32,244 bases of DNA, from the NCBI GenBank assembly GCA_902500805.1, contig CABVSA010000041.1:1-32244 (forward strand). The letters run 5' to 3'. Positions 18,511-27,669 of this stretch are shown here, piece by piece. The DNA comes from an uncultured Nitrospira sp. GTDB taxonomy: Bacteria; Nitrospirota; Nitrospiria; Nitrospirales; Nitrospiraceae. The notes beneath the pieces were generated by a model. It saw only the letters and a program-made list of their open reading frames with translations. It was not told where the DNA came from and searched no databases. The translations under genes and the position numbers were made by a program. Numbering within the stretch: the first letter of the stretch is position 1; every line of letters starts with the position of its first letter.

Positions 18511-18873
18511 AGCGTTTCCAGATATTCGGGAGCTGTAACAATACCGCAACTGAGATCATCCTGCCACTGAGATTCTTCCTCTCCCATGAGGCACCCTGAG
18601 ATTGCTCGGATGGCTCTACTCATCCCGCAGTGAATGATCAAGCAGATTCTCTGCCTCCAGACTTACCTATCCCCTAAACCAAAATCATTTAACTGGGTAT
18701 CCGAACTGTACAGACTTTTCAGTTCTATTAGGCTCAATGCGGAATGGTGAGAACATTTAGAGAAGGAAGAGAAGGCCAAGAGTTAAAACGCCGTTAGGCT
18801 GAGGCATCGCCTAGTCTCAATGCCTACAGAAAGGCTTTGGGGACTGCAATAATAAGACAAAACACCCTCACCA
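18511..18873. other. Non-coding gap splitting the his cluster
   Basis: Lies between hisB and hisH, both on the minus strand. No supported ORF was found. It contains an inverted repeat GAACTG (18703-18708) / CAGTTC (18720-18725) with an 11-nt spacer. Several weak -35/-10 pairs are present, none good enough to call. No T-tract terminator was seen after hisB. Confidence 0.45.
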
Positions 18874-19482
18874 TCACAATGTACCCTTTGTCGAGAGGAC
18901 CTTCCCGGCTAATCGCTCTTCCGGCATGGTCGCTTGATCGAGCGCTTTGGCAAGCGCCTTGAAGATGGCTTCCATGATGTGGTGTGGGTTACGGCCATAC
19001 ATGAGGTTCACGTGCAAATTCAGGCCTCCGTGAGTGACAAAGGCCTGAAAAAAGTCTTCGAAGAGGCCAAGATCGAACGATTTAATCTTCCGGTCTGGTA
19101 ATGCCACATTGTAGACGAGAAACGGACGACCACTCAGATCGACGGTCACCTGCGCCAAGGTTTCATCGAGCGGCGCCGAAGCAAACCCAAAGCGCTTGAT
19201 CCCCGCCTTTTCACCAAGGGCCTGGTGTAGGACCTTTCCCATGACGATCCCAACATCTTCCACCGTATGGTGTTCATCGATATCGAGATCGCCTGTTGCC
19301 TGCACCGTGAGATCGAAGAAACCGTGCTTGGCCAGGAGCTCTAACATGTGATCAAAGAAACGAATGCCGGTGTCGATCTTGCTCTGCCCACTCCCATCCA
19401 GGGCCCACTCGACACGGATATCGGTTTCTTTGGTCGTCCGATGAACGCTCGCCTGTCGAGGTGCTGATCCGTGCGTCTTCAT
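18874..19482 (-). CDS. hisB: Imidazoleglycerol-phosphate dehydratase
   Basis: Manganese enzyme for step 6 of histidine synthesis. The protein is the monofunctional form of 202 residues, without a phosphatase domain. The metal-binding repeats are [13 protein letters not shown] with [11 protein letters not shown] in the first half, and [29 protein letters not shown] in the second; the latter sequence is continuous from about residue 150. The C-terminus ends STKGTL, the usual end of the family. The ATG overlaps the hisD stop as ATGA. Confidence 0.96.
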   Translation of the reverse strand: MKTHGSAPRQASVHRTTKETDIRVEWALDGSGQSKIDTGIRFFDHMLELLAKHGFFDLTVQATGDLDIDEHHTVEDVGIVMGKVLHQALGEKAGIKRFGFASAPLDETLAQVTVDLSGRPFLVYNVALPDRKIKSFDLGLFEDFFQAFVTHGGLNLHVNLMYGRNPHHIMEAIFKALAKALDQATMPEERLAGKVLSTKGTL

Positions 19483-20762
19483 ACAAACCTGCTCTGAGCC
19501 GACTTTGCGTGGGCATCAAACCCTTCGATCTGAGCGAGTCGAATCAAAGGATCTTTGACTTTGGCCAATGCCTGCTTCGTGTAATGCACGATGTTGCTGA
19601 CCTTCACATAGTCATTGACAGACAGTGGGGAAAAGAACCGGGCGGTTCCTCCGGTCGGTAACACATGGTTCGGTCCGGCAATATAATCGGCCACCGACGG
19701 GGGCGTATAGCGTCCCAGAAACAACGCACCGGCATGCCGAATCTGCTCCAGATAATCAAATGGATTGTCTACTGAAAGCGTAAGGTGTTCCGGAGCAATT
19801 TCATTGGCGACCGCAATCGCCTCGTCCATCGAAGGGACAACGAAAGCGACCGCGTGTTGCGCAATCGCCTTTGAGGCGATCTTCACCCTCTGAAGCCCTT
19901 TCAATTGAGCCTCGATCAATTTCGAGACATCTTTCGCCAATCGCTCCGATGTGGTCACCAGAAACACCTGCGCGTCTTCATCATGCTCCGCTTCACAGAG
20001 CAGGTCGGCGGCGACATGCGCCGGCTTCGCCTCATCATCAGCCACAACGAGAAGCTCGCTGGGGCCAGCAACCATGTCGATTCCTACGGTGCCGTAGAGC
20101 AACCGTTTGGCCGTCGCCACATAAATATTCCCTGGTCCAACGATCTTATCGACCTTTGCGATGGTTTTTGTCCCATACGCAAGCGCAGCAACAGCCTGAA
20201 CGCCGCCCACGCGATAAATCTCCGTCACCCCGGCGATGTCAGCCGCAACCAGCAGGTAGGGATTGATCCCCTCTTTCTGCGGCGGGGTGACCATGACAAT
20301 GCGTGAGACGCCGGCCACTTTGGCAGGAATGGCACACATGAGAACGGAAGACGGATAGACAGCTTTTCCCCCGGGCACATAGACCCCGACCGCATCGACC
20401 GGTCCAATGACCTGGCCTAACGTCGCATCCCCATCCTGGTACATCCAGGTCTTCGACCGTTGCCGCTCATGAAAGGCAGTCACCCGCTCAGCGGCCAACC
20501 GCAGCGCATCACCTTCATCTTTTCTGATATGGAAATAGGCGTTCTTGATCTCCTCCGGCGTCACCCGTACTGTGTCGGGCTTGAGTGTCACCTTGTCAAA
20601 TTGTGCCGTGTAGCGAAAGACCGCCTTATCTCCACCTCGCTCGACGGTTTGCAAGATGGTGCGTACGGTCTTCTCAACGGCCGCACCGGTGGTCCGCCCT
20701 CGTAGAGAAGCTTTTTTTAAGGCTGGAAGAAAGTTCCGATCAGCTTGGGTAACGATTTTCAT
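19479..20762 (-). CDS. hisD: Histidinol dehydrogenase
   Basis: Zinc enzyme for the last two oxidations, L-histidinol to L-histidine with NAD+. The 427-residue protein carries [13 protein letters not shown], the [17 protein letters not shown] signature, and [18 protein letters not shown]. The zinc/active-site region is IAPEHL, followed by [19 protein letters not shown] near the C-terminus. It overlaps hisG by 4 bp at its start and hisB by 4 bp at its end, so the three are translated as a coupled unit. Confidence 0.96.
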   Translation of the reverse strand: MKIVTQADRNFLPALKKASLRGRTTGAAVEKTVRTILQTVERGGDKAVFRYTAQFDKVTLKPDTVRVTPEEIKNAYFHIRKDEGDALRLAAERVTAFHERQRSKTWMYQDGDATLGQVIGPVDAVGVYVPGGKAVYPSSVLMCAIPAKVAGVSRIVMVTPPQKEGINPYLLVAADIAGVTEIYRVGGVQAVAALAYGTKTIAKVDKIVGPGNIYVATAKRLLYGTVGIDMVAGPSELLVVADDEAKPAHVAADLLCEAEHDEDAQVFLVTTSERLAKDVSKLIEAQLKGLQRVKIASKAIAQHAVAFVVPSMDEAIAVANEIAPEHLTLSVDNPFDYLEQIRHAGALFLGRYTPPSVADYIAGPNHVLPTGGTARFFSPLSVNDYVKVSNIVHYTKQALAKVKDPLIRLAQIEGFDAHAKSAQSRFV

Positions 20763-21457
20763 GAACGAACCATCTTTTTCTTGCGTGTCTGGAGAGTCTT
20801 TGGACGACTGTTGCCTGAAAAGGGCCGCTCACTCGGGACCACGGCACGGAGCCTCCGAATCAACGTCATTAGCGACTCCTGTTTCAGCCGCAGACTCGCC
20901 CGATTGACGATAAACCGAGCGGTCGATCTGGCAATCACTTCAACTTCCACTAAATCATGAGCCTTGAGGGTGCTGCCGGTTTCAACCAAATCAACAATCC
21001 GATCGGCCAATCCGACGACCGGAGCCAGCTCAATCGAGCCATAGAGTTTGATGATCTCAACAGGAATCCCGCGCGCATTAAAATAGCGTTCGGTGATCCG
21101 TGGGTATTTCGTTGCAATCCGAACTTTAGGCGACAACCGAACACCAGCCGCCTCCCCCTTGAGTGCCGCGACGGCGATTCTACACGCTCCGAATCCTAAA
21201 TCCAATGGTTCGTATACATCACTTTCCTGTTCCATCAATACGTCTTTTCCAACAATTCCAGCATCGGCCCCTCCATACTCCACATAGGTCGGCACGTCAC
21301 TCGGGCGGACGATCAGAAACGTCATATCGTGCTCCGGACTAATGAAGATCAGCCGACGGCTGTCCGCAGAGAGTCCAGTAATCGTGTAGCCGGCCCGCCG
21401 GAAGAGGTCCAGCGCAGACTCGATAAGCTTTCCTTTTGACAGCGCAATCGTCAACAT
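20759..21457 (-). CDS. hisG: ATP phosphoribosyltransferase, catalytic subunit, short form
   Basis: First and controlling step of histidine synthesis. The protein has 232 residues and lacks the C-terminal ACT-like regulatory domain of the long form, so by family rules it should need the HisZ subunit. The N-terminus LTIALSKGKLIESALDLFRRAG, the phosphate-binding VDLVETGSTLKAHDL and the motif YVEYGGADAGIVGKDVL are present. A basic C-terminal tail ([13 protein letters not shown]) extends beyond the usual end. The gene starts 9 bp after murA, with GAGG 6 nt upstream of the ATG. No hisZ is visible in the window. Confidence 0.94.
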   Translation of the reverse strand: MLTIALSKGKLIESALDLFRRAGYTITGLSADSRRLIFISPEHDMTFLIVRPSDVPTYVEYGGADAGIVGKDVLMEQESDVYEPLDLGFGACRIAVAALKGEAAGVRLSPKVRIATKYPRITERYFNARGIPVEIIKLYGSIELAPVVGLADRIVDLVETGSTLKAHDLVEVEVIARSTARFIVNRASLRLKQESLMTLIRRLRAVVPSERPFSGNSRPKTLQTRKKKMVRS

Positions 21458-21466
21458 CGACCACCT

Positions 21467-22735
21467 CTACTGCATCTTTGTCGTCATCGGTCGGCGCTGG
21501 ATGTCTGCGCCTAAAGCCCGCAACTTCTCTTCAATACGTTCATATCCACGATCAAGATGATAGACACGTTGAACCTGCGTCAGCCCATCAGCCGCCAATC
21601 CTGCCACAATAAGGCCGGCACTGGCACGTAGATCGGATGCCATCACCGGTGCTCCGGTCAGTGCCTTGCGCCCAGTCACCACGAGTCTGTTGCCTTCCAC
21701 TCGAATATCAGCACCCATCCGGCGCAACTCTTCCACATGCATAAATCGACTCTCAAACACGGTCTCCGTAATGACACTTGTCCCCTCTGCGAGGCTCATC
21801 AATGCGACCATCTGCGCCTGCATATCGGTCGGAAATCCTGGGAACGGCAAAGTCTTCACATCGGTCCCTTTTAGGGGGCCCGGCATATTCAGATGCACCC
21901 TGTCTTTTTCTTCCTGCACATCAGCCCCCGCCTCCCGCAGCTTCATCAAGACCGCCTCAAGATGACTGGGGTGGCAGTGTGTCACCGTGACCTCCCCGCG
22001 TGTCATGGCCCCTGCAGCAAGGTACGTTCCTGCTTCGATACGATCCGGAATGACATCATGATCGCCACCATGAAGTTGCGGGACTCCTTCTATCGTGATC
22101 ACATCGGTGCCCGCCCCATGAATTCGTGCACCGCGCTTGACGAGAAAGTGAGCCAGATCCATGATTTCCGGTTCCTTCGCCGCATTCTCAAGCATCGTCA
22201 CTCCGTCAGCCAGTGACGCCGCCATCATGAGGTTTTCAGTTCCAGTCACCGTCGGAGTATCGCAGTAAATGCGTGCGCCTCTCAGACGCTTGGCTCTCGC
22301 CGTGATATAGCCATGCTCAATGGAAATCTCAGCCCCTAACTTTGCCAATCCAGCCAAATGCAGATTCACTGGCCTGGAGCCGATTGCACATCCGCCGGGC
22401 AGAGAAACCTTTGCCTCACCACATCGTGCCACCAACGGCCCCAACACCAGAACCGAGGCGCGCATGGTCTTGACGAGATCGTACGGCGCTTCCGTTGATG
22501 CAATCATGTCGGCTTCAATTACCGCTCGGTTGCCCTCATGGGAGACCTTCGCCCCGAGGATCCCCAGAAGCTTTCCCATCGTCAGCACATCAACGACCCT
22601 CGGCAGGTTGGTGATGACACATTCTCCACCACTGAGAATGGTTGAGGCCAAGATGGGAAGTGCAGAATTTTTTGCCCCGCTGATACGCACTTCACCAGAA
22701 AGCCGATTGCCTCCGTTGATGAGAATTTCATCCAT
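21467..22735 (-). CDS. murA: UDP-N-acetylglucosamine 1-carboxyvinyltransferase
   Basis: First committed step of peptidoglycan synthesis; transfers enolpyruvate from PEP to UDP-GlcNAc. Starting at the ATG at 22735, the protein has Lys22-Asn23 in GAKNSALP and the catalytic Cys116 in LPGGCAIGSRPVNLH. The Cys is the residue alkylated by fosfomycin, so natural sensitivity is expected rather than the Cys-to-Asp resistant form. The substrate loop SDLRASAGLIVAGLAA is near residue 390. The ATG lies 8 bp inside the end of prmC. A frame from 22765 would add ten residues that overlap prmC further and is less likely. Confidence 0.95.
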   Translation of the reverse strand: MDEILINGGNRLSGEVRISGAKNSALPILASTILSGGECVITNLPRVVDVLTMGKLLGILGAKVSHEGNRAVIEADMIASTEAPYDLVKTMRASVLVLGPLVARCGEAKVSLPGGCAIGSRPVNLHLAGLAKLGAEISIEHGYITARAKRLRGARIYCDTPTVTGTENLMMAASLADGVTMLENAAKEPEIMDLAHFLVKRGARIHGAGTDVITIEGVPQLHGGDHDVIPDRIEAGTYLAAGAMTRGEVTVTHCHPSHLEAVLMKLREAGADVQEEKDRVHLNMPGPLKGTDVKTLPFPGFPTDMQAQMVALMSLAEGTSVITETVFESRFMHVEELRRMGADIRVEGNRLVVTGRKALTGAPVMASDLRASAGLIVAGLAADGLTQVQRVYHLDRGYERIEEKLRALGADIQRRPMTTKMQ

Positions 22736-23621
22736 GACTCGGCCCTTCACACGCCCGCCGCGCAATCAGCACCCGTTCAATGCCAGCTTCATCCTTAACG
22801 GTTTGAAGCCCCGTATAGCCCCCTGCGGCTTCTGCCACCCGTCGCACAAGAGGCGCTTGCCCCTGACCAAGCTCCATCACCAGCAACCCACCAGGGACAA
22901 GAAATTGTTTGGAGTCATGGATCAGTCGTTCATGGAATTCAGTCCCTTGCGGCCCTGCAAGCAAGGCCTGTCGTGGCTCATAATCCCTCACCTCCGGCTG
23001 CAACCCTGCCCATTCTGATTCAGCTATGTATGGAGGATTGGAAACGATCGCATCCACAGTTCCGGCGACAGAATATTCCCTCAGCGGAGAGAGGAGGTCC
23101 CCTTTCAGCCAGACAATCTTGTCACTCACTCCGTGTCGCTCCGCGTTTCCCTTCGCAACACTCAACGCATCATGAGAGCAGTCCAGCGCAAAAATTCGCA
23201 TGCCACCGAGAATGGTCGCTAGGGTCACGGCCACACAACCGGAACCTGTCCCGACATCCACCAGCACGGCACCCGCTGCAAATCCACCTTCTCTCACTGT
23301 TTCCTGAATAAGGAGTTCTGTTTCCGGACGGGGGATCAACACGGCTGGGGTCACGGAAAATTCGAGCCCACAAAACTCTTGCGTGCCCAAGATATACTGA
23401 AGCGGCTCCCGTGACTCCCGCCTTCGTACAACCGCCATGACACGTGCAAGCCGCTCAGCCGTCACTGACTGTTCCGTCCGACTGGCCAACTCATGATGCC
23501 TCATCTCTAAGGCATAGGCCAGCAGCCACCGTGCCTCCTGTACGGCATTCGCAATCCCTGCATCTTCCAACGTCTGCTGTGCGTTGACGAGTAGCTTGCC
23601 GACAGTCCGTGAGTCTGACAT
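22728..23621 (-). CDS. prmC: Peptide chain release factor N5-glutamine methyltransferase
   Basis: Methylates the glutamine of the GGQ motif in release factors using S-adenosylmethionine. An N-terminal helical domain (about residues 1-85) is followed by a Rossmann methyltransferase domain. Recognisable parts are PRPETELLIQ, the SAM loop VDVGTGSGCVAVTLA and the catalytic NPPY at about residue 195. The length of 297 is normal. It lies directly downstream of prfA, whose product is its substrate, and overlaps murA by 8 bp. Confidence 0.95.
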   Translation of the reverse strand: MSDSRTVGKLLVNAQQTLEDAGIANAVQEARWLLAYALEMRHHELASRTEQSVTAERLARVMAVVRRRESREPLQYILGTQEFCGLEFSVTPAVLIPRPETELLIQETVREGGFAAGAVLVDVGTGSGCVAVTLATILGGMRIFALDCSHDALSVAKGNAERHGVSDKIVWLKGDLLSPLREYSVAGTVDAIVSNPPYIAESEWAGLQPEVRDYEPRQALLAGPQGTEFHERLIHDSKQFLVPGGLLVMELGQGQAPLVRRVAEAAGGYTGLQTVKDEAGIERVLIARRACEGPSHG

Positions 23622-23639
23622 GACAGAGGTTGTCGCTCC

Positions 23640-24719
23640 TTAGACTTTTGCAGTTTCAGTTTGCTGTTGTTGCGCCTTCAACGCCTGAACAATATCGTCG
23701 AGATCACCTTCCATTACCAATTCGAGCTTGTGAAGCGTCACACCAGCTCGATGATCCGTCACTCGATTTTGCGGGAAATTATAGGTTCGGATCTTCTCAC
23801 TCCGTTCCCCACTTCCCACCTGCGACTTCCTGTTCTGTGCAAGCTCCGTCTCTTGCTTCTCCCGTTCAGCTTCGACAATTCGTGCACGCAAGGTCCGCAT
23901 AGCCTTTGTCCGGTTCTTGAGCTGCGATCGTTCATCTTGACACGTGACCACCACACCAGTCGGCAGATGGGTAATGCGAACAGCCGAGTATGTGGTATTC
24001 ACACTCTGTCCACCGGCCCCGGATGAGCAAAATGTGTCTATCCGCAGGTCTTTCGAATCAATCTGGACATCGACTTCGTCAACCTCTGGCATGACGGCAA
24101 CTGTGACCGTAGAGGTGTGAATGCGACCACTCGCTTCCGTCACAGGCACTCGCTGTACTCGGTGAACACCGGCCTCATACTTGAATTGGCTGTATGCCCC
24201 TTTACCTTCGATTAATGCAACGATATTTTTATACCCACCAATACCTGTCTCGGACGCCTCGACCGTATCGACCTTCAGTCCTTTCTTTTCCGCAAATTTA
24301 CTGTACAGGCGAAAGAGCTCGCCGGCAAAGAGCGCTGCCTCATCCCCACCCGTCCCAGCCCGAACCTCGAGTACCAGACTCTTTTCATCCCGAGGATCTT
24401 TCGGTATCAAGAATTCCCTGACCTGTCCTTCAATTTCCCTCTGCCGCCTTTCCAGCTCTGCACGCTCCTCAAACGCCATTTTTTGCAACTCACTCCCTGC
24501 CGATGGGTCACTAAGGATCTGCAAGGCGTCGTCGAGTTGTCGGACATTTTCCTGATACACGTCAAAGAGAGTCACGACCGGTTCAAGTTCCGTCCGTTCT
24601 TTGCTCAACTTCCGCAAGAGCGGCGGTTGACTGATGACGGACGGATCCATGAGCTGATCAGTCAACTCGTGAAATCGTGACGTGAGACTCTCCCACTTCT
24701 TAAGTAGTACGACTTCCAT
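23640..24719 (-). CDS. prfA: Peptide chain release factor 1
   Basis: Recognises UAA and UAG stop codons and triggers peptide release on the ribosome. The GGQ motif lies at about residues 236-238 in SSGAGGQSVNTT. The stop-codon tripeptide is PVT, in QRVPVTEASGRIH, the PxT form that marks RF1 and not RF2. The 359-residue length is standard. It starts only 26 nt after the T-tract of the rpmE terminator, leaving no room for a separate promoter in between. prmC follows after 18 bp. Confidence 0.96.
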   Translation of the reverse strand: MEVVLLKKWESLTSRFHELTDQLMDPSVISQPPLLRKLSKERTELEPVVTLFDVYQENVRQLDDALQILSDPSAGSELQKMAFEERAELERRQREIEGQVREFLIPKDPRDEKSLVLEVRAGTGGDEAALFAGELFRLYSKFAEKKGLKVDTVEASETGIGGYKNIVALIEGKGAYSQFKYEAGVHRVQRVPVTEASGRIHTSTVTVAVMPEVDEVDVQIDSKDLRIDTFCSSGAGGQSVNTTYSAVRITHLPTGVVVTCQDERSQLKNRTKAMRTLRARIVEAEREKQETELAQNRKSQVGSGERSEKIRTYNFPQNRVTDHRAGVTLHKLELVMEGDLDDIVQALKAQQQQTETAKV

Positions 24720-24745
24720 TGTCTAGCCTATTCCCCATTGGCCAC

Positions 24746-24789
24746 AAAAAAAGGACCCTGCTTCAGACACGAAGCAGGGTCCTTTTTTT
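24746..24789. terminator. Rho-independent terminator after rpmE (symmetrical)
   Basis: A perfect 12-bp stem, GGACCCTGCTTC (24753-24764) with GAAGCAGGGTCC (24771-24782), closes a 6-nt loop. Seven A precede it (24746-24752) and seven T follow it (24783-24789), so it works on either strand. On the minus strand it lies 14 nt after the rpmE stop and 26 nt before the prfA start. Confidence 0.93.
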
Positions 24790-24803
24790 ACCCAAGTGGT
24801 GCG

Positions 24804-25010
24804 CTACTTACCCTTCTTCGCGTACTTCTTCTTGAACCGCTCAACCCGCCCTTCCGTATCGACAATCTTCTGCGTTCCCGTGAAGAACGGATGGCAATTG
24901 GAACAGATATCGACACTGATGTCACCAATCGTCGTACGGGTCTTGAATGAATTCCCGCACGCGCAGTGAATGGTCGCCTCTCGATAGACTGGATGAATAC
25001 CCTTCTGCAT
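24804..25010 (-). CDS. rpmE: 50S ribosomal protein L31, zinc-binding (C+) form
   Basis: Protein of the large ribosomal subunit, near the subunit bridge. The 68-residue sequence begins [14 protein letters not shown]. Zinc ligands are the Cys pairs in HCACGNSF and ICSNCHPFF, so this is the zinc-bearing paralogue and would be replaced by a C- form under zinc shortage if one exists elsewhere. The C-terminus [15 protein letters not shown] is basic and rRNA-binding. AAGGAG precedes the ATG. It lies between rho (97 bp upstream) and a strong terminator. Confidence 0.97.
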   Translation of the reverse strand: MQKGIHPVYREATIHCACGNSFKTRTTIGDISVDICSNCHPFFTGTQKIVDTEGRVERFKKKYAKKGK

Positions 25011-25107
25011 GACCTGCGACTCCTTACCGAAGAATTGCTAACCTTAGTAAACTATACGCCAAGGTGGCATACTGTATCTGAAGACCATACCAGATACAAG
25101 CGCATCC

Positions 25108-26379
25108 TTAGCGATTCATAGACTGCAAAAACTCTTGATTGTTTTTGGTTCCACCGATCTTGTCCATGAGGAATTCCATCGCTTCCATCGTCCCCAATGG
25201 ACTAAGGACTTTGCGCAGAATCCACATCTTGTTCAGCCGATCCTTATCCACCAACAACTCTTCTTTCCGCGTACCAGACTGACTGATATCAATCGCCGGG
25301 AAGAGCCGCTTATCGGCCAGACGGCGATCCAAGTGCACTTCCATATTGCCAGTTCCTTTAAACTCCTCGAAGATGACGTCGTCCATACGACTGCCTGTAT
25401 CGACCAATGCCGTTGCCATAATCGTCAAGCTTCCGCCGTTCTCAATGTTCCGAGCCGCACCAAAGAAGCGTTTCGGCCGCTGCAATGCGTTGGAATCCAA
25501 CCCTCCGGAGAGCACCTTACCGCTGGGAGGCGCGATGGTATTGTAGGCACGAGCAAGCCGCGTGATACTATCCAGCAAAATAACGACGTCTTTCTTGTGT
25601 TCAACCAAACGCTTGGCTTTCTCGAGTACCATTTCGGCGACCTGAGCATGCCGCTGAGCCGGTTCATCAAAGGTGGAGCTGATGACCTCAGCCTTGACCT
25701 GGCGCTGCCAATCAGTCACCTCTTCCGGCCGTTCATCGATCAGGAGCACAATCAGCGTCACTTCCTTGTGGTTTTTGAGGATCGCTCGGGCAATGGCCTG
25801 TAACAACATCGTCTTACCGGTACGTGGCGCGGCCACGATCAATCCGCGTTGGCCCTTGCCGATCGGAGTCGTCAGATCCATGACACGAGTGCAGTACTCC
25901 TCTCGGTCAAATTCCAGATTGATCCGCTCCTCTGGATACAGCGGGGTCAGGTTATCGAACAGGATCTTATCCCGTGCAACCTCAGGATCTTCATAGTTAA
26001 CCTTTTCCACCTTAAGCAAGGCAAAATACCGCTCACTCTCCTTAGGGGGACGGATTTGACCCGAGACAATGTCGCCAGTACGAAGATTAAACCGCCGAAT
26101 CTGCGATGGAGAGATATAAATGTCGTCAGGCCCGGGGAGATAATTAGAGTCGGGTGCCCGAAGAAAGCCGAACCCATCAGGTAACGTTTCTAATACTCCC
26201 TCTCCAAAGACCACTCCATTTTTTTCAGTTTGGGCCTGAAGGATCGCAAAAATGAGCTCCTGCTTTCTTAAGTTAGCAGCTCCTTCAATCTTCAGTTCTC
26301 TCGCCACATCATTCAGATCGGCAATGGATTTCTGCTTCAGTTCGGCAAGATGCATTACTTCCCCCCTAGCTACTGACAT
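25108..26379 (-). CDS. rho: Transcription termination factor Rho
   Basis: Hexameric RNA helicase that ends transcription. N-terminal domain: [23 protein letters not shown] (helical part, about residues 11-33), then a cold-shock-like RNA-binding fold with [19 protein letters not shown]. ATPase domain: Walker [13 protein letters not shown], the catalytic [15 protein letters not shown], and [23 protein letters not shown]; the helical and ATPase motifs are given here as separate short runs. It has 423 residues, as in most bacteria. Two starts are well supported: ATG 26379 (GAGAGGAG 5 nt ahead) and ATG 26355 (GGGGGGAA 4-5 nt ahead, giving the classic MHLAELKQ); the longer one is listed. A promoter and long leader precede it. 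Confidence 0.95.
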   Translation of the reverse strand: MSVARGEVMHLAELKQKSIADLNDVARELKIEGAANLRKQELIFAILQAQTEKNGVVFGEGVLETLPDGFGFLRAPDSNYLPGPDDIYISPSQIRRFNLRTGDIVSGQIRPPKESERYFALLKVEKVNYEDPEVARDKILFDNLTPLYPEERINLEFDREEYCTRVMDLTTPIGKGQRGLIVAAPRTGKTMLLQAIARAILKNHKEVTLIVLLIDERPEEVTDWQRQVKAEVISSTFDEPAQRHAQVAEMVLEKAKRLVEHKKDVVILLDSITRLARAYNTIAPPSGKVLSGGLDSNALQRPKRFFGAARNIENGGSLTIMATALVDTGSRMDDVIFEEFKGTGNMEVHLDRRLADKRLFPAIDISQSGTRKEELLVDKDRLNKMWILRKVLSPLGTMEAMEFLMDKIGGTKNNQEFLQSMNR

Positions 26380-26846
26380 ACGACTCCTCTCGAGCCTTGG
26401 CTCGGTTATCGTTTAATGGAAGAATTCGCGTAACCTGATTTGGCCATGCAAACGTGTTTTTGTCTTTTGTGGTCTACTTTGAGTCTTGAGTCTGTTTTGG
26501 GTGGAAAAACCTGAGGAAGTCGCTCGCTACTTGCGATGGAAGAATCCCGTCGTTATTAGTTTCATGCAATACAACTCAGACACTATTAATTTGAACTGCA
26601 CACCTGAACCCCACTACACCGAATGACGCTTAGGATTTAAATTGAGACAGGTTCCGGAATTGAATTATTCGATGGAGAAGGTCAGCCCAACCCAATGCTA
26701 GTGTGATGATACCTATGCACCCTCCAGTTGTCAACCGGCATATGGAATTTTGTCGCCGGATCCGCACGTCACCATATCAATACGCCATCCGACCCAAGTT
26801 GTTCATAAGATCAGAAGTATGCTACACAGATAACTAAGGCGACTTT
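26380..26846. other. Divergent intergenic region; leader of rho
   Basis: Separates rho (minus) from the DUF2203 gene (plus). It holds the rho promoter at 26706-26734 and a leader of about 320 nt that is not coding. On the plus side, TTGTTC near 26800 has no good -10 partner, so no promoter for DUF2203 was called. No terminator-like hairpin was found in the leader. Confidence 0.55.
26706..26734 (-). promoter_or_regulatory. Strong sigma-70-type promoter for rho
   Basis: A perfect TTGACA (26734-26729) is followed after 17 bp by TATCAT (26711-26706) on the minus strand. Transcription should start near 26699 and run about 320 nt before the rho ATG. No better promoter was seen closer to the gene. 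Confidence 0.68.
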
Positions 26847-27269
26847 ATGGCACATGGAGAAAACGAGATCACTCCGGAACGGGTCTTCTCTCTCTCAGAG
26901 GCGAATCACCTTATCCCACAACTCCAGAATCACCTCTCGACCGTTCAAGAAGGGAAAGAAGTGCTCGTAAGAACCCGCGAGGAAGTGAGTAGGGCCTCTG
27001 CCAACGCGGCCTTTGGAGGCGGCACAGCGGTGGGAAGACCTTACGTGAAAAGTCTTCTGGACATCAGCACTCACCTCCAGGCCATCCACGAGCTGGGCGT
27101 CGTTGTAAAGGACATTGATCTGGGGCTCTGCGACTTTCCGCATATCCGGGAGGGTCGAGTCGTCTACCTGTGCTGGAAACTGGGTGAAAAAGAAGTCCGC
27201 TGGTGGCACGAGGTTACCAACGGCTATAAAGATCGTCGTCCCATCGAAGAAGACCCCTCCGAAATCTGA
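26847..27269 (+). CDS. DUF2203 family protein
   Basis: Small soluble protein of unknown function. The family hallmarks are present in the 140 residues: an N-terminal VFSLSEANHLIPQL, a helical middle, and the C-terminal block DIDLGLCDFPHIREGRVVYL followed by CWKLGEKEVRWWHE. AAGG lies 8 nt ahead of the ATG. It is followed after 26 bp by the YciI-like gene in the same direction, so the two may be co-transcribed. No catalytic role can be assigned. Confidence 0.85.
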   Translation: MAHGENEITPERVFSLSEANHLIPQLQNHLSTVQEGKEVLVRTREEVSRASANAAFGGGTAVGRPYVKSLLDISTHLQAIHELGVVVKDIDLGLCDFPHIREGRVVYLCWKLGEKEVRWWHEVTNGYKDRRPIEEDPSEI

Positions 27270-27295
27270 AATCCTTTCTGTCTCTCCTGATCACT

Positions 27296-27577
27296 ATGAA
27301 ATTTGTCATCATTGGGCATGACGGGCCAGACGGAGAAGCAAAGCGGAAAGTGCATCGCACCGCCCATCTCGTCAACCTTGAACGGCTTGATAGACAAGGG
27401 CGGGTGATCCTGGCTGGTCCATTGACCGATAAGACAGGAAGTTTGCTCGTCTTGGAATTTGATTCAAGGGCGGATGCCGAGACGTTTGCGCGTCAGGACC
27501 CCTATACCATTCACGGCGTCTTCGAACGCGTTGAAATTCATCCGTTTACGCAAGTTTTCCCATCCTCTCACGACTAA
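27296..27577 (+). CDS. YciI-like protein (YCII-related domain)
   Basis: Dimeric ferredoxin-like-fold protein of 93 residues. The family pattern shows as an N-terminal beta strand (MKFVIIGHDG), a His-bearing helix (RTAHLVNLERLDRQGRVILAGPL, with the conserved His in HRTAH), the strand GSLLVLEF, then the acidic helix DSRADAETFARQDPY and a final strand ending in a Phe-rich tail. YciI relatives are usually small enzymes or accessory subunits acting through a conserved His/Asp pair. The substrate is unknown. Confidence 0.85.
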   Translation: MKFVIIGHDGPDGEAKRKVHRTAHLVNLERLDRQGRVILAGPLTDKTGSLLVLEFDSRADAETFARQDPYTIHGVFERVEIHPFTQVFPSSHD

Positions 27578-27633
27578 TCCCCCTTAGAAGAATACTTCTC
27601 CAAATTGCCCCTTACCTTCCTCCTTTTGGTGCA

Positions 27634-27663
27634 TTGTCCAGTTGCACAAGCAAGCTGTATAGT
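27634..27663 (+). promoter_or_regulatory. Promoter for the TPR protein gene, predicting a leaderless mRNA
   Basis: TTGTCC (27634-27639) and TATAGT (27658-27663) are 18 bp apart. The expected start, 6-7 nt after the -10 box, coincides with the A of the ATG at 27670. No Shine-Dalgarno sequence precedes that ATG. Confidence 0.5.
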
Positions 27664-27669
27664 TCGACT

